Counted from the stretch's first letter, positions 1 through 7,376 are shown. The stretch is DNA of 10,257 bases from Candidatus Heimdallarchaeota archaeon (GCA_030671945.1 DAOVHJ010000061.1:1-10257); one strand, 5' to 3'. Translations and numbers: made by a program. The notes: generated by a model from the sequence alone, not told the origin.

Positions 1-1
1 C

Positions 2-466
2 AAGAAGCAGGACGCTGTAAACAATTTCAAGAAAGCAACAACCATGAACAAGGACCTCATTCCAAGCATCTATTATGAAGGCTTATTAGAATTTGAACAA
101 AACAACTTCGCATCAGCACTGAAAATATTTGATGGAATAATGTTGAATTTCAACACTGATGTTATAAAAGAGAGTAATTTCAATATCCCTTATTTTGTAG
201 CAATTTGCCACCATTATCTAGGAAACTTGCAAAGAGCCGAAGAATACTTCCTATTCGCATTTAATCTCTCACCAGATGATCCACTTGTCCTTTACTATAA
301 AGGATTCAATGAATTGGCTCTGAGAAATTACGATTTCGCCATGGATACTTTCAAGAACTTATTGCATGTAGATGTAAACAATCAGAATTTCTGGGACCTC
401 GTAAAAGGTTATAGTTATTATTATCATAAACATGAGGATATAAAGCAAGAGGAATCTGAAGAATAA
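2..466 (+). CDS. TPR-repeat protein, 3' part (5' end outside window)
   Basis: The reading frame is open to the left edge. The 14 codons before the ATG at 44 contain no stop and encode a TPR-like helix (DAVNNFKKA), and no Shine-Dalgarno precedes that ATG. I therefore treat the gene as truncated by the window rather than starting at 44. The protein is built of helix pairs with TPR spacing: Y-x-x-G-L-L-E-F-E-x-x-x-F-x-x-A-L-K-I-F, then YFVAICHHYLGNLQRAEEYF followed by an N-L-S-P-D-D-P turn, then VLYYKGFNELALRNYDFAMDTF. That is about three repeats. The C-terminus is a short acidic tail ending in EESEE. TPR proteins act as protein-protein scaffolds; no catalytic motif, signal peptide or membrane segment is visible, so a cytoplasmic adaptor is likely. 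The partner cannot be named. It ends 64 bp before the next gene. Confidence 0.75.
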   Translation, partial: KKQDAVNNFKKATTMNKDLIPSIYYEGLLEFEQNNFASALKIFDGIMLNFNTDVIKESNFNIPYFVAICHHYLGNLQRAEEYFLFAFNLSPDDPLVLYYKGFNELALRNYDFAMDTFKNLLHVDVNNQNFWDLVKGYSYYYHKHEDIKQEESEE

Positions 467-530
467 GAAACTCATTCACAGGTAACCTCTCCCTCTTTTA
501 AAAATCGAGTGTGAAGAATCGGGTGATTGG

Positions 531-986
531 ATGACAATAGATTTAGAAGAAATAAACACTCGAATAAATAGAGCAACTAGTAAACTTGTTTTCATCACAG
601 GAGAGGAGGGAACAGAATACCAAAAAATCTCCTATCGAAGATTAGCGAAAAAAGAGAATTATTCCTATATTCTATTCAAAGAATTATTAACCGTATTAAC
701 AACTATTGATGGTAAACTAGCCCAATTTCCCTCAATAAAGGATCAATTAATCGCTTTAACATCTGGTTTTATAATAGAAGAAAAATCCATGGGAGTTATC
801 ATTGACAAATTCGATTTTGATATAATTAAAGAAGTACATTTGCAATTAAGAATCTATCATGAATTCAAGAGTTATTTGAAAGATCCAACCGCAAAAGGAA
901 AATTAGTCTTAATTAATTATGGAAAACCTTTGAGAGATATGTTTGAATCTGAATTTGTTAGAAAATGCTCAATAATTAGAATCTAG
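531..986 (+). CDS. Uncharacterised protein, possible degenerate P-loop ATPase core
   Basis: This is a 151-residue protein that I do not recognise. The ATG is well placed, with GGGTG at 521-525 and a 5-base spacer. The order of elements resembles a small ATPase core: a hydrophobic strand then glycines (LVFITGEEGT, residues 19-28) where a Walker A loop would be; a Walker B-like strand (GVIIDKFDFD, 88-97); a sensor-1-like strand (KLVLINYG, 124-131); and a final strand (SIIRI). However, the Walker A lysine and following Ser/Thr are absent, so ATP hydrolysis is unlikely if this reading is right. The protein has no signal peptide or membrane segment. It lies 35 bp upstream of the metallophosphoesterase ATG on the same strand and could share its transcript. 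The ATPase resemblance is an inference from strand order only. Confidence 0.6.
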   Translation: MTIDLEEINTRINRATSKLVFITGEEGTEYQKISYRRLAKKENYSYILFKELLTVLTTIDGKLAQFPSIKDQLIALTSGFIIEEKSMGVIIDKFDFDIIKEVHLQLRIYHEFKSYLKDPTAKGKLVLINYGKPLRDMFESEFVRKCSIIRI

Positions 987-1010
987 AACAGGAAAATAAA
1001 TTTCAATTTG

Positions 1011-1015
1011 AAGTG
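1011..1015 (+). promoter_or_regulatory. Ribosome binding site deciding the metallophosphoesterase start
   Basis: AAGTG lies 6 bases before the ATG at 1022, the same spacing as the GGTG core upstream of the gene at 3169. The GTG at 1013, the alternative start in the same frame, is part of this element and has no Shine-Dalgarno of its own, so ATG 1022 is preferred. Confidence 0.45.
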
Positions 1016-1021
1016 TTACAA

Positions 1022-3058
1022 ATGGCAAAAAATGAAAACACTACAATAGATATTACGCCAGATGAAAAACTGATTCTAAAATTACTAAATGAGGTCTCTA
1101 AAAAATATCATAATCAAATAAAATTACGATTAGAAGCAAAGAAGAAACAAATGCATAAAAAACAGAAGCTTCGTGAGAAATTCTTTGAAAAGCAAAAGGA
1201 TCGTAAAATCCCTCGAAGACAACAGATAAGGTTACTATTATTTCCTGCAATGCTATCTCAAGCAATAATTCAAGGCATACCCCTTAGAGAGCCGAAAAGA
1301 AAGGAGAAAAGTAGAGAAGAGATAAGACCCTTGCTTTTTGAAGTCGAAAATAAGTTCCTAATAAAAAAAGATTTAATCATCAACCAACAATATGTTGAAT
1401 TTAGTTTAGATATTCTTGAGTATGTTCCCGATAAAGTATATCTCCAAAGGATTGATACTGATAATAGTAAAATGCTTGTAAAGATGTTCGTAGATTGGGG
1501 GTATTTAGATGAGAATCTTTTGCATTTATTCCTTAATTCAAAAAAAGAGGAAATTGCAATTTGTCAAATTGTAGTTCTAGATGAAGCAAGAAGTTTAGTT
1601 GGAGTTTATCCATTAAGACATATTTCAAAATTGATTAGAGACAGGAGAGAATCTGCTAATTCTTTATTTATCGGGCAAATAACTAATTTAAAACCAAATA
1701 CTGTTTACAAATATCGAATTGAATGTTATCAAAAAGTCGACAAGAAATTATTTGCTGGTACAAAATTCACTACTTTTAGAACATCATTTAACCTTTCTCA
1801 AAAGAATAAACCATTGTTCTTAACAGTAAGCTCAGATTTACATGCTGGACGAAAAAGTGGATTTATGCGAGGAAAAGTTCAAAGAAAAATAATAAAAGGA
1901 AATGATGATTTAGGAAAAGTTTTCTCAAGTATCGCAGCAACTGAAAAACTAGTTACTTTTGATGAGGGTTATTCTTTAGCAATTGCTACAGGTGATTTAA
2001 CAGAAAATGCATCATATAGTGAATATTGGGCAGATCTTTTCAAGAGATGTTCTGTTTTATGGGGTCATGTACCACTACTAACGAGTATAGGTAATCATGA
2101 TTATTATTGCGGAGGAAAGAGAAAAGGTCGCGCGTTGGGTGGTTCAGAAGAGGATTGTCGGTACTGGCATAAATATATTACAAATCCCATATCAAAAAAC
2201 GGTTGTTTGCCTGGACATTGGTTCTCTATAGATCAAGGGAATGTTCATGCAATTTTTCTTGATAGCAATGGTCTCAGCTGGGGAAAATATAAGCTAGAAT
2301 GTAATTCAGAACAATGGCACTGGTTGCTAAATGATCTTAGACAATGGCGTGAAAGAGTAAATAAGGGTGAGAAGGTTCCACAATTCTGTTTTGTATTCAT
2401 GCACTCAGCAATTATGAGTTTAGGATTTTGGGGTAGAGGATTCAATAGAGGAAATGATGAGCGAGTTCAAACGTTTTTAACTCCACTTTTCAGAAAATAT
2501 GGCGTTGATATGGTTTTCTGTGGGCATGATCATATTTATCAGAGATCAAATTGGATGGGAACAACTTATCTCCAGAATGGACGTTATGGGGGAAATACTA
2601 GAAGATACTTTGTCTGGAAAAAAGCAAAAGCTGTATATGATATTGAAAGGATTAGTGAACTTAGGAGCACGAGAATTTACACAACCATTTTTGTTCCACT
2701 AAATCTACAAGAAATTTCTCCCATAGAAGAAAAAGAATTTGAGCAATTCAAAATGAAAGTAAAAGATGAGTTAATGACTCAACCACTAGCAAGCAACTTC
2801 TTCTTTGGTTCTAGAAGAATTAATCAGAATATTGGTGAATTATTTGATCGTAATAAATCAGCTAAAGAGAAGTTCATCAACGAGATTATAATGCCCAAGT
2901 TAGATGATCATGTTTGGTTAAGATCATATGCGGTAGAAGGAAATTATAAACCAATTATCCAAGAAATTTATGATATGGCTTTCATCAAAGCAAAAATTCC
3001 CGGTGAATATATAGAGGATAAATATGAGATTGTTTGTCCAGAAAAATTAGTAGACTAA
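1022..3058 (+). CDS. Metallophosphoesterase with N-terminal FN3/purple-acid-phosphatase-like domain
   Basis: The 678-residue protein (ATG 1022; GTG 1013 would add three residues) is a calcineurin-like binuclear-metal phosphoesterase. All five metal and active-site blocks are present: SDLHAG (D272, H274), ATGDLTE (D325), SIGNHDY (N358, H359), FMHSA (H461) and CGHDH (H502, H504). Before them, residues of about 120-255 form a beta-rich domain ending in LKPNTVYKYRIECY and KFTTFRT, typical of the fibronectin-III-like N-terminal domain of purple acid phosphatases. Residues 35-102 are strongly basic and probably helical. A helical tail of about 110 residues (570-678) follows the catalytic domain and is not family-standard. 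There is no signal peptide or membrane segment, so it is probably cytoplasmic, which is unusual for this architecture. Its substrate (phosphomonoester, phosphodiester or nucleotide) cannot be told from the sequence. The gene lies 35 bp after the 151-residue gene. Confidence 0.88.
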   Translation: MAKNENTTIDITPDEKLILKLLNEVSKKYHNQIKLRLEAKKKQMHKKQKLREKFFEKQKDRKIPRRQQIRLLLFPAMLSQAIIQGIPLREPKRKEKSREEIRPLLFEVENKFLIKKDLIINQQYVEFSLDILEYVPDKVYLQRIDTDNSKMLVKMFVDWGYLDENLLHLFLNSKKEEIAICQIVVLDEARSLVGVYPLRHISKLIRDRRESANSLFIGQITNLKPNTVYKYRIECYQKVDKKLFAGTKFTTFRTSFNLSQKNKPLFLTVSSDLHAGRKSGFMRGKVQRKIIKGNDDLGKVFSSIAATEKLVTFDEGYSLAIATGDLTENASYSEYWADLFKRCSVLWGHVPLLTSIGNHDYYCGGKRKGRALGGSEEDCRYWHKYITNPISKNGCLPGHWFSIDQGNVHAIFLDSNGLSWGKYKLECNSEQWHWLLNDLRQWRERVNKGEKVPQFCFVFMHSAIMSLGFWGRGFNRGNDERVQTFLTPLFRKYGVDMVFCGHDHIYQRSNWMGTTYLQNGRYGGNTRRYFVWKKAKAVYDIERISELRSTRIYTTIFVPLNLQEISPIEEKEFEQFKMKVKDELMTQPLASNFFFGSRRINQNIGELFDRNKSAKEKFINEIIMPKLDDHVWLRSYAVEGNYKPIIQEIYDMAFIKAKIPGEYIEDKYEIVCPEKLVD

Positions 3059-3070
3059 GTGTTGTTCATA

Positions 3071-3100
3071 TATCCCTTTGATTTCTTTATTCTCTTTATT
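3071..3100 (+). terminator. Candidate pyrimidine/T-rich terminator after the metallophosphoesterase
   Basis: Just after the TAA at 3056-3058 there is a stretch of short T runs (CCCTTTG, ATTTCTTTATT, CTCTTTATT). Archaeal RNA polymerase terminates at oligo-T tracts without needing a hairpin, and no clear stem-loop is seen here. A new promoter candidate starts at once downstream, which fits a transcription-unit boundary. Confidence 0.3.
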
Positions 3101-3101
3101 A

Positions 3102-3117
3102 GAGGAAAATTTAAAGG
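3102..3117 (+). promoter_or_regulatory. Candidate archaeal BRE/TATA promoter for the aldolase-Fae operon
   Basis: A purine-rich BRE-like stretch (GAGGAAA, 3102-3108) overlaps a TATA-like box (AATTTAAA, 3108-3115). Transcription would start about 25 bases downstream, near 3137, leaving a leader of roughly 30 bases that contains the AGGGTG ribosome binding site. The position and the preceding T-rich stretch support a separate unit for the two genes that follow. Confidence 0.4.
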
Positions 3118-3156
3118 AAGTAAAAAGAACTATCTTTGCAAACAATCAGAATTTTT

Positions 3157-3162
3157 AGGGTG
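3157..3162 (+). promoter_or_regulatory. Shine-Dalgarno fixing the TTG start at 3169
   Basis: AGGGTG is complementary to the anti-Shine-Dalgarno core of archaeal 16S rRNA and lies 6 bases before the TTG at 3169. This supports TTG initiation; the frame has no well-placed ATG near the N-terminus. Confidence 0.6.
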
Positions 3163-3168
3163 TAAATA

Positions 3169-4449
3169 TTGACCGATATTAAGAAGAAATTACTAATATC
3201 AGAGGATAATCTCAAAGCTATCAATGATTTTTTCGTCAAAGAAAACAATCCTACGATAGATGATCTACTAGCTGTTGTGGAAAAATACGACGGTGTAGAT
3301 GAAATTAACAAGAAAGCTGCTGAAGCTGGCAAACTTGATAATCTCCTAGCGAGATTAGAAAAGAAGAAACCTGAATATGTGAAGGATCTCACTTGGTTAG
3401 CTGAACAACGAGATAAAGATGCTTTCATTAGTATTGCTGATTATCGAAAGAAAATCCTTGGAGCAGATGCTGAGAAGGTCAAATTCGATGATTCCTTAGC
3501 AGTTACACTTGAAATCAGTGCCTGTCAGTATTTCCCATTCCTTATTGCTGAAGCAAAACGGGCTATTGAAAAACAAGATTTGATGCCTGGAAGATTCATT
3601 AGAGTAAGAAAAATGAAAGAGCAAGAAGAGGATGGCGATTTACTTGCGATGGCTGCTGCGATGCAGATCATAGATGCTTCTTATGTTGAAACTCTTGACA
3701 CAAAAGGAACTTCTCCAGGACCAGATGGAGCACCAGTCAATGTCCATTTAGGTGGACCAGCAACAATAACCGGTTATTTTGGAGGAGTAGGGCAACCAAA
3801 TGATTATGCAGTCAAATGGATAGACGAGTACCTTTACTACTATACCAAATATGGTGTAAAACAAGTTCTCAACATTAATCCTGGAACAGTAATTCTTGGT
3901 TATATGCTTTACAAATTAGGAGTAGATATGGAATTCAAAATCTCAGTGTTCATGGGTAACGATAATCCTTACGCTTGTTTCTGGACATTGATGACTGCTA
4001 AACTACTCAGTCGAGAGGACGGAAGCACACCACTTATTGGTTTCAATCTTTCAAATTCAGTGAACAATAAAACAATGGAAATTGCAGCTGATTTCAGAAA
4101 AGATTGGGGTTTTGAGGATATTGTCAGATTTGAACATCATATCACAGAAACGTGGAAGAGCATTGTTAGACAACCTTATGATCGAACCGATGAACTTATT
4201 GAATTAGCTAAAACAGTCAAGAACGTCAGTGCTAAACATGAGGGTGGAAAACAAGCTGTTGAAGAAACTCGAGAGCATCAATCAGATATCCTGGATTACT
4301 TCCGAGATAAAAGTGAAGTAATTGACTCAGGAGACTGGGATGGAATGACACTTAATTATTTGGACAAACATGATGCCGTGAATTTTTCAGCAGATGCCTT
4401 GACAAAGAATGGCTTATCAGTTATTCCTGCAAGGAAATTACATAAATAG
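3169..4449 (+). CDS. Unrecognised 426-residue protein, first gene of the aldolase-Fae operon
   Basis: I do not recognise this family. The start is TTG with a good AGGGTG site. Residues 1-100 are helical and highly charged. The rest looks like one globular alpha/beta enzyme, with hydrophobic strands alternating with helices and glycine-rich, polar turns: TKGTSPGPDGAPV (178-190), LGGPATITGYFGG (194-206), NINPGTV (235-241), FMGNDNPY (261-268), FEHHIT (321-326), RQPYD (334-338) and KHEGG (356-360). Clustered His, Asp and Arg in such turns suggest an active site, and the strand-helix rhythm would suit a TIM barrel, but that is inference. It has no Cys metal cluster, Walker motif, signal peptide or membrane segment. 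It precedes the DapA-Fae fusion gene by only 14 bp, so the two are almost certainly co-expressed, and a role in the same C1 or 2-oxo-acid reaction is likely. Confidence 0.85.
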   Translation: MTDIKKKLLISEDNLKAINDFFVKENNPTIDDLLAVVEKYDGVDEINKKAAEAGKLDNLLARLEKKKPEYVKDLTWLAEQRDKDAFISIADYRKKILGADAEKVKFDDSLAVTLEISACQYFPFLIAEAKRAIEKQDLMPGRFIRVRKMKEQEEDGDLLAMAAAMQIIDASYVETLDTKGTSPGPDGAPVNVHLGGPATITGYFGGVGQPNDYAVKWIDEYLYYYTKYGVKQVLNINPGTVILGYMLYKLGVDMEFKISVFMGNDNPYACFWTLMTAKLLSREDGSTPLIGFNLSNSVNNKTMEIAADFRKDWGFEDIVRFEHHITETWKSIVRQPYDRTDELIELAKTVKNVSAKHEGGKQAVEETREHQSDILDYFRDKSEVIDSGDWDGMTLNYLDKHDAVNFSADALTKNGLSVIPARKLHK

Positions 4450-4463
4450 GTGTTGAAATTTCT

Positions 4464-5981
4464 ATGGCTAAAAAATTTAGACCTGGAGGAGTGAGTCCAG
4501 CACTCGTAACTCCTTTTACAAAGAAAGATGAAGTAGATGAAGAAGCCTATCGCAAATTAATCAGATTTGTAATCGATGATTTGGGTGTTACAGGAATAGT
4601 TCCCGCTGGATCCACAGGTGAATTTTCATCATTGTTCTGGGATGAACAAAAGAAAATTATTGAAATCGCAGTCGAAGAAGCCAATGGTAAAGTAGATGTC
4701 ATGGCTGGAACTGGAACAAGTGGTACAAAACGAACAATAGCAATGACTAAGCATGCGATGGATGTTGGTGCAGATGCGGGTTTAATTGTAACTCCATACT
4801 ACATGAAACCAACACAAAGAGGTTTGTATAAACATTATTCAGCAATTGCTAGTAAAGTTGATTTCCCAATTATGCTCTACCAACTACCAGCACTTACTGA
4901 TGTTGTTCTTCCAAGAATGGTAGTAGAAGACTTAGCAGTAGAACATGAAAATATCGTCGGAATGAAATGTTCTTGGGGAAATATGGCTTATTTAATGGAA
5001 ATACTCGAGAGAGTAAAACCTGTGGCTCCTGAATTCAAGATTCTTTGTGGTTGGGATGAAATCGTTTTTCCAGCGCTTGCTGCTGGTGTTGATGGTTGTA
5101 TCTTAGCCTCTGCTAATTTCATTGGAGATTATTGGGTGAAAATCAAAAAATTAGTTGAAGCTGGAAAATTGGATGAAGCACGTAAGACAGAAATGGAAAT
5201 CCACAAAATAACTCGAATTATTGTGAAAACTGGTGGAGCAGGAACTAAAGAAGCACTCAATATGATGGGAGTAAAGGTTCGAAAACCACGATTACCTCTT
5301 GAAATTGGTGGAAGCATTAGTCATGAGTTACGATCTGAACTAAGACTTGAATTAGAAAGATTAGGAAAGATCAAAGTAAAACCAATCATTGCTTTGCCAG
5401 AAGATCCAAAGAAAATCGAGGAAAGATTTGGACAAATTGATGTCACAGCTGAAACAATTTTGCAGAAGAAACTACTTGTCGGCGAAGGATTCTTTGGTGG
5501 AGATCGTCCAGAAATGGCCCATGTTGATCTTTTAATCGGTCCGAAAGATGGACCAGTCGGTATAGCTTTTGCAAAAGCTCTTGCACTTGTTAAGGATGAT
5601 CAATCGAAAGTAGAAGGTCATGAACCACTTCTAGCACTTCATGAAACAAACGAAGCTGTAAAACCTGATACTCTCCTCGTTCCTAAAGTCTTCATTAGAA
5701 ACTTACGACAAGCATCAATGGTATTCGGTCCGGTACAAGCTGGTGTAGCAAAAGCAGTTACTACCTGTGTTCAGGATGGATTCATTCCAGAAAAATATGT
5801 GAATGATTTGGTCATAATTGCCTCTGTCTTTGTTCACCCAACAGCAGTCTCAAGGAATAGAGTCTATGTGAATAATCGAAAAGCAACAGTGATGGCAATA
5901 AGGAAAGCAATCGAAAATCGACCTGATCTCGATTATCTTTTTGAGACACCAACCAGACATCCATTAAAGAATGAACCTTAG
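4464..5981 (+). CDS. Bifunctional DapA/NanA-family aldolase fused to formaldehyde-activating enzyme (Fae)
   Basis: The protein has 505 residues in one uninterrupted frame; the ATG is preceded by GGTG at 4449-4452. Residues 7-300 form a DHDPS/N-acetylneuraminate-lyase TIM barrel: GSTGE (49-53), TPYY (110-113), KPTQRGLY (115-122), catalytic Tyr139 in LYQLPALT, and Schiff-base Lys168 in VGMKC. The arginine that binds the semialdehyde in true dihydrodipicolinate synthase (YNVPSRT) is Leu here, so the substrate is probably a different 2-oxo acid. After a linker (about 305-338), residues 339-505 match full-length Fae: GEGFFGG, AHVDLLIGP with the catalytic-type His353, KVFIRNLRQA, FGPVQAGVAKAV, and a C-terminal RHP. 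Fae condenses formaldehyde with tetrahydromethanopterin to methylene-H4MPT. The fusion suggests that the aldolase releases or uses formaldehyde beside Fae, as in Fae-Hps proteins; this coupling is inferred. The upstream partner is the 426-residue gene. Confidence 0.92.
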   Translation: MAKKFRPGGVSPALVTPFTKKDEVDEEAYRKLIRFVIDDLGVTGIVPAGSTGEFSSLFWDEQKKIIEIAVEEANGKVDVMAGTGTSGTKRTIAMTKHAMDVGADAGLIVTPYYMKPTQRGLYKHYSAIASKVDFPIMLYQLPALTDVVLPRMVVEDLAVEHENIVGMKCSWGNMAYLMEILERVKPVAPEFKILCGWDEIVFPALAAGVDGCILASANFIGDYWVKIKKLVEAGKLDEARKTEMEIHKITRIIVKTGGAGTKEALNMMGVKVRKPRLPLEIGGSISHELRSELRLELERLGKIKVKPIIALPEDPKKIEERFGQIDVTAETILQKKLLVGEGFFGGDRPEMAHVDLLIGPKDGPVGIAFAKALALVKDDQSKVEGHEPLLALHETNEAVKPDTLLVPKVFIRNLRQASMVFGPVQAGVAKAVTTCVQDGFIPEKYVNDLVIIASVFVHPTAVSRNRVYVNNRKATVMAIRKAIENRPDLDYLFETPTRHPLKNEP

Positions 5982-6006
5982 TGTTCATTCCATTTTTTCC
6001 TTTTTC
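5969..6006 (+). terminator. Stem-loop plus T-tract terminator of the aldolase-Fae operon
   Basis: A perfect 8-bp inverted repeat (GAATGAAC at 5969-5976, GTTCATTC at 5983-5990) with a 6-base loop spans the TAG stop codon and is followed by T6, CC and T5 (5993-6005). This has the form of an intrinsic terminator; the T-tract alone could stop archaeal RNA polymerase. Confidence 0.65.
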
Positions 6007-6028
6007 TTACTCAGTTCTTAAGGTATTC

Positions 6029-6042
6029 GAGAAATTATATAA
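6029..6042 (+). promoter_or_regulatory. TATA promoter for the glycosyltransferase gene
   Basis: A BRE-like CGAGAAA (6028-6034) is followed at once by a near-ideal archaeal TATA box, TTATATAA (6035-6042). Initiation would be expected near 6063, giving a leader of about 40 bases that contains the GGAGA site at 6091-6095. It lies just after the terminator of the preceding operon. Confidence 0.55.
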
Positions 6043-6103
6043 GGAACCATTTTCATTAGAAAGATTATATTGCTAACTATTCTGTCGATAGGAGATAGAT
6101 AAA

Positions 6104-7366
6104 TTGCAGAATCTATGGCTGTTCATATTAGGCATGATTTACCTAGCTTTAGTTATAATCGCCCTATTGTATTACATATCAGCCAGTATTCAAAAGAAAG
6201 ATATTATCAGTGACTCTTTTCTGAAATCTCTTCCAAAAGAACCTTTTGTAAGTATTATTGTTCCAACTTTTAATGAAGAGAATAATATAGTTAAATGCTT
6301 AAAATCGCTTCGAGCTCAAAACTATTCGAATTTCGAGATTATACTCTCAGACGGTGGCTCTCAAGATCGCACTGTCGAATTAGCCAAGCCTTTTGCTGAT
6401 CAAATCGTAATTGAGAACGAAGTTCCTGAGGGATGGATTGGGAAAAACAGGGGCTGTCATCTTGGATATAAAAAAGCAAATGGTGAGATTCTTCTATTCA
6501 CAGATGCAGATACAGAGCACAAACCTGATGCACTAAGAATAACTGTAAGCATGTTACTAGAGAAAAAAGCAGGCTTGCTAAGTCTTAACCCCTATCACAA
6601 TGTGGTAAAGTGGTGGGAAAGCATTGTTCCAATTAATTTCTTTATTTCTCGACTCGTGTCTGGTGGTATTGCTAGGGTAAACAATCCAAAGAAGAGATAT
6701 TCCTTCGTTGCTGTAGGAATATACATGATGTGGACAAGGGATGCATATGAAAAAATTGGTGGTCATGAACGACTGAAAAATTCAATAATCGAGGATTATG
6801 CTTTCGCACGTTTAGTCAAAAAGGACTTACAAGCTTTATACTATATGGAAGGAAATAGACTAGTTTATGCTTCAATGTATCCAGAATCTATACGACATTG
6901 TTGGACTGGTTTCAAAAAGTGTCTTTATGCGGGTGTAAAACTTACCCCTCCACGAAGAATGATTGCCTCATTAACATTCATCTTCTGGGGACTTTTGACA
7001 CCAGTAGCAATAACTTTGTCTGCAGTTTATTGGACAGGTTATCTACCATTAATCTTGACAATAAGCTCTCATCTTTTACTCTTAGTTTTGTTTGCTATTT
7101 ATTTGCGAAATAAAGGTAGACACCATTGGATTATCTATGTGTTCTTTCCCATTATGATGCTGATGTTTCTCATTACCTTACTCGCTTCTACTATTGAACT
7201 AGTTTTTAGAAAAACCACAACATGGAAAGGACGCCGCTATAAACCGAATCTTCGAGCAGGTTTAAACAACATTGAAGAAGAGCGGCTGAAATTAGAAGAG
7301 GAAGAGACTAAGAAATCCTTATGGGCAAAAATTAAGGGATTTTTCACAAGAAAACAAACAACTTAG
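6104..7366 (+). CDS. Membrane-anchored family 2 glycosyltransferase, CrtQ-like
   Basis: The protein has 420 residues. TTG 6104 is chosen because GGAGA (6091-6095) lies 8 bases upstream and the start precedes a complete first membrane helix. Residues 4-27 are that helix. The GT-A catalytic domain follows: VSIIVPTFNEENNI (49-62), SDGGSQDRT (82-90), FTDADT with the metal- and nucleotide-binding DxD (D134, D136), and IIEDYAF (228-234), whose ED is the usual catalytic-base position. GWIGKNRGCHLG (110-121) and WKGRRYK near the end are characteristic of the CrtQ/hopene-associated type of membrane glycosyltransferases. Three more hydrophobic segments follow (about 286-310, 313-334, 342-367), then a charged Glu/Lys-rich cytoplasmic tail. 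It probably transfers a sugar from a nucleotide-sugar to a lipid or isoprenoid acceptor on the inner face of the membrane. No carotenoid or other lipid gene is adjacent, so the acceptor is unknown. Confidence 0.88.
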   Translation: MQNLWLFILGMIYLALVIIALLYYISASIQKKDIISDSFLKSLPKEPFVSIIVPTFNEENNIVKCLKSLRAQNYSNFEIILSDGGSQDRTVELAKPFADQIVIENEVPEGWIGKNRGCHLGYKKANGEILLFTDADTEHKPDALRITVSMLLEKKAGLLSLNPYHNVVKWWESIVPINFFISRLVSGGIARVNNPKKRYSFVAVGIYMMWTRDAYEKIGGHERLKNSIIEDYAFARLVKKDLQALYYMEGNRLVYASMYPESIRHCWTGFKKCLYAGVKLTPPRRMIASLTFIFWGLLTPVAITLSAVYWTGYLPLILTISSHLLLLVLFAIYLRNKGRHHWIIYVFFPIMMLMFLITLLASTIELVFRKTTTWKGRRYKPNLRAGLNNIEEERLKLEEEETKKSLWAKIKGFFTRKQTT

Positions 7367-7376
7367 TTTTGTCACA

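Noticed and set aside
44..466. ATG at 44 as the true start of the TPR gene
   Set aside because: The frame is open upstream to the edge and those codons encode TPR-like sequence; no Shine-Dalgarno precedes 44.
3111..3428. A 105-codon minus-strand frame over the promoter and start of the 426-residue gene
   Set aside because: Its translation is Ser/Leu-rich with no motif, and it is antisense to a gene with a good ribosome binding site.
4464..5360. Reading the aldolase domain as dihydrodipicolinate synthase (lysine biosynthesis, dapA)
   Set aside because: The arginine of the YNVPSRT motif is missing, the domain is fused to Fae, and no lysine-pathway genes are near. Only the superfamily can be assigned.
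4464..5981. Two separate genes, or a frameshift join, for aldolase and Fae
   Set aside because: The frame is continuous with a plausible linker of about 35 residues, with no stop codon or internal ribosome binding site plus start at the domain border.
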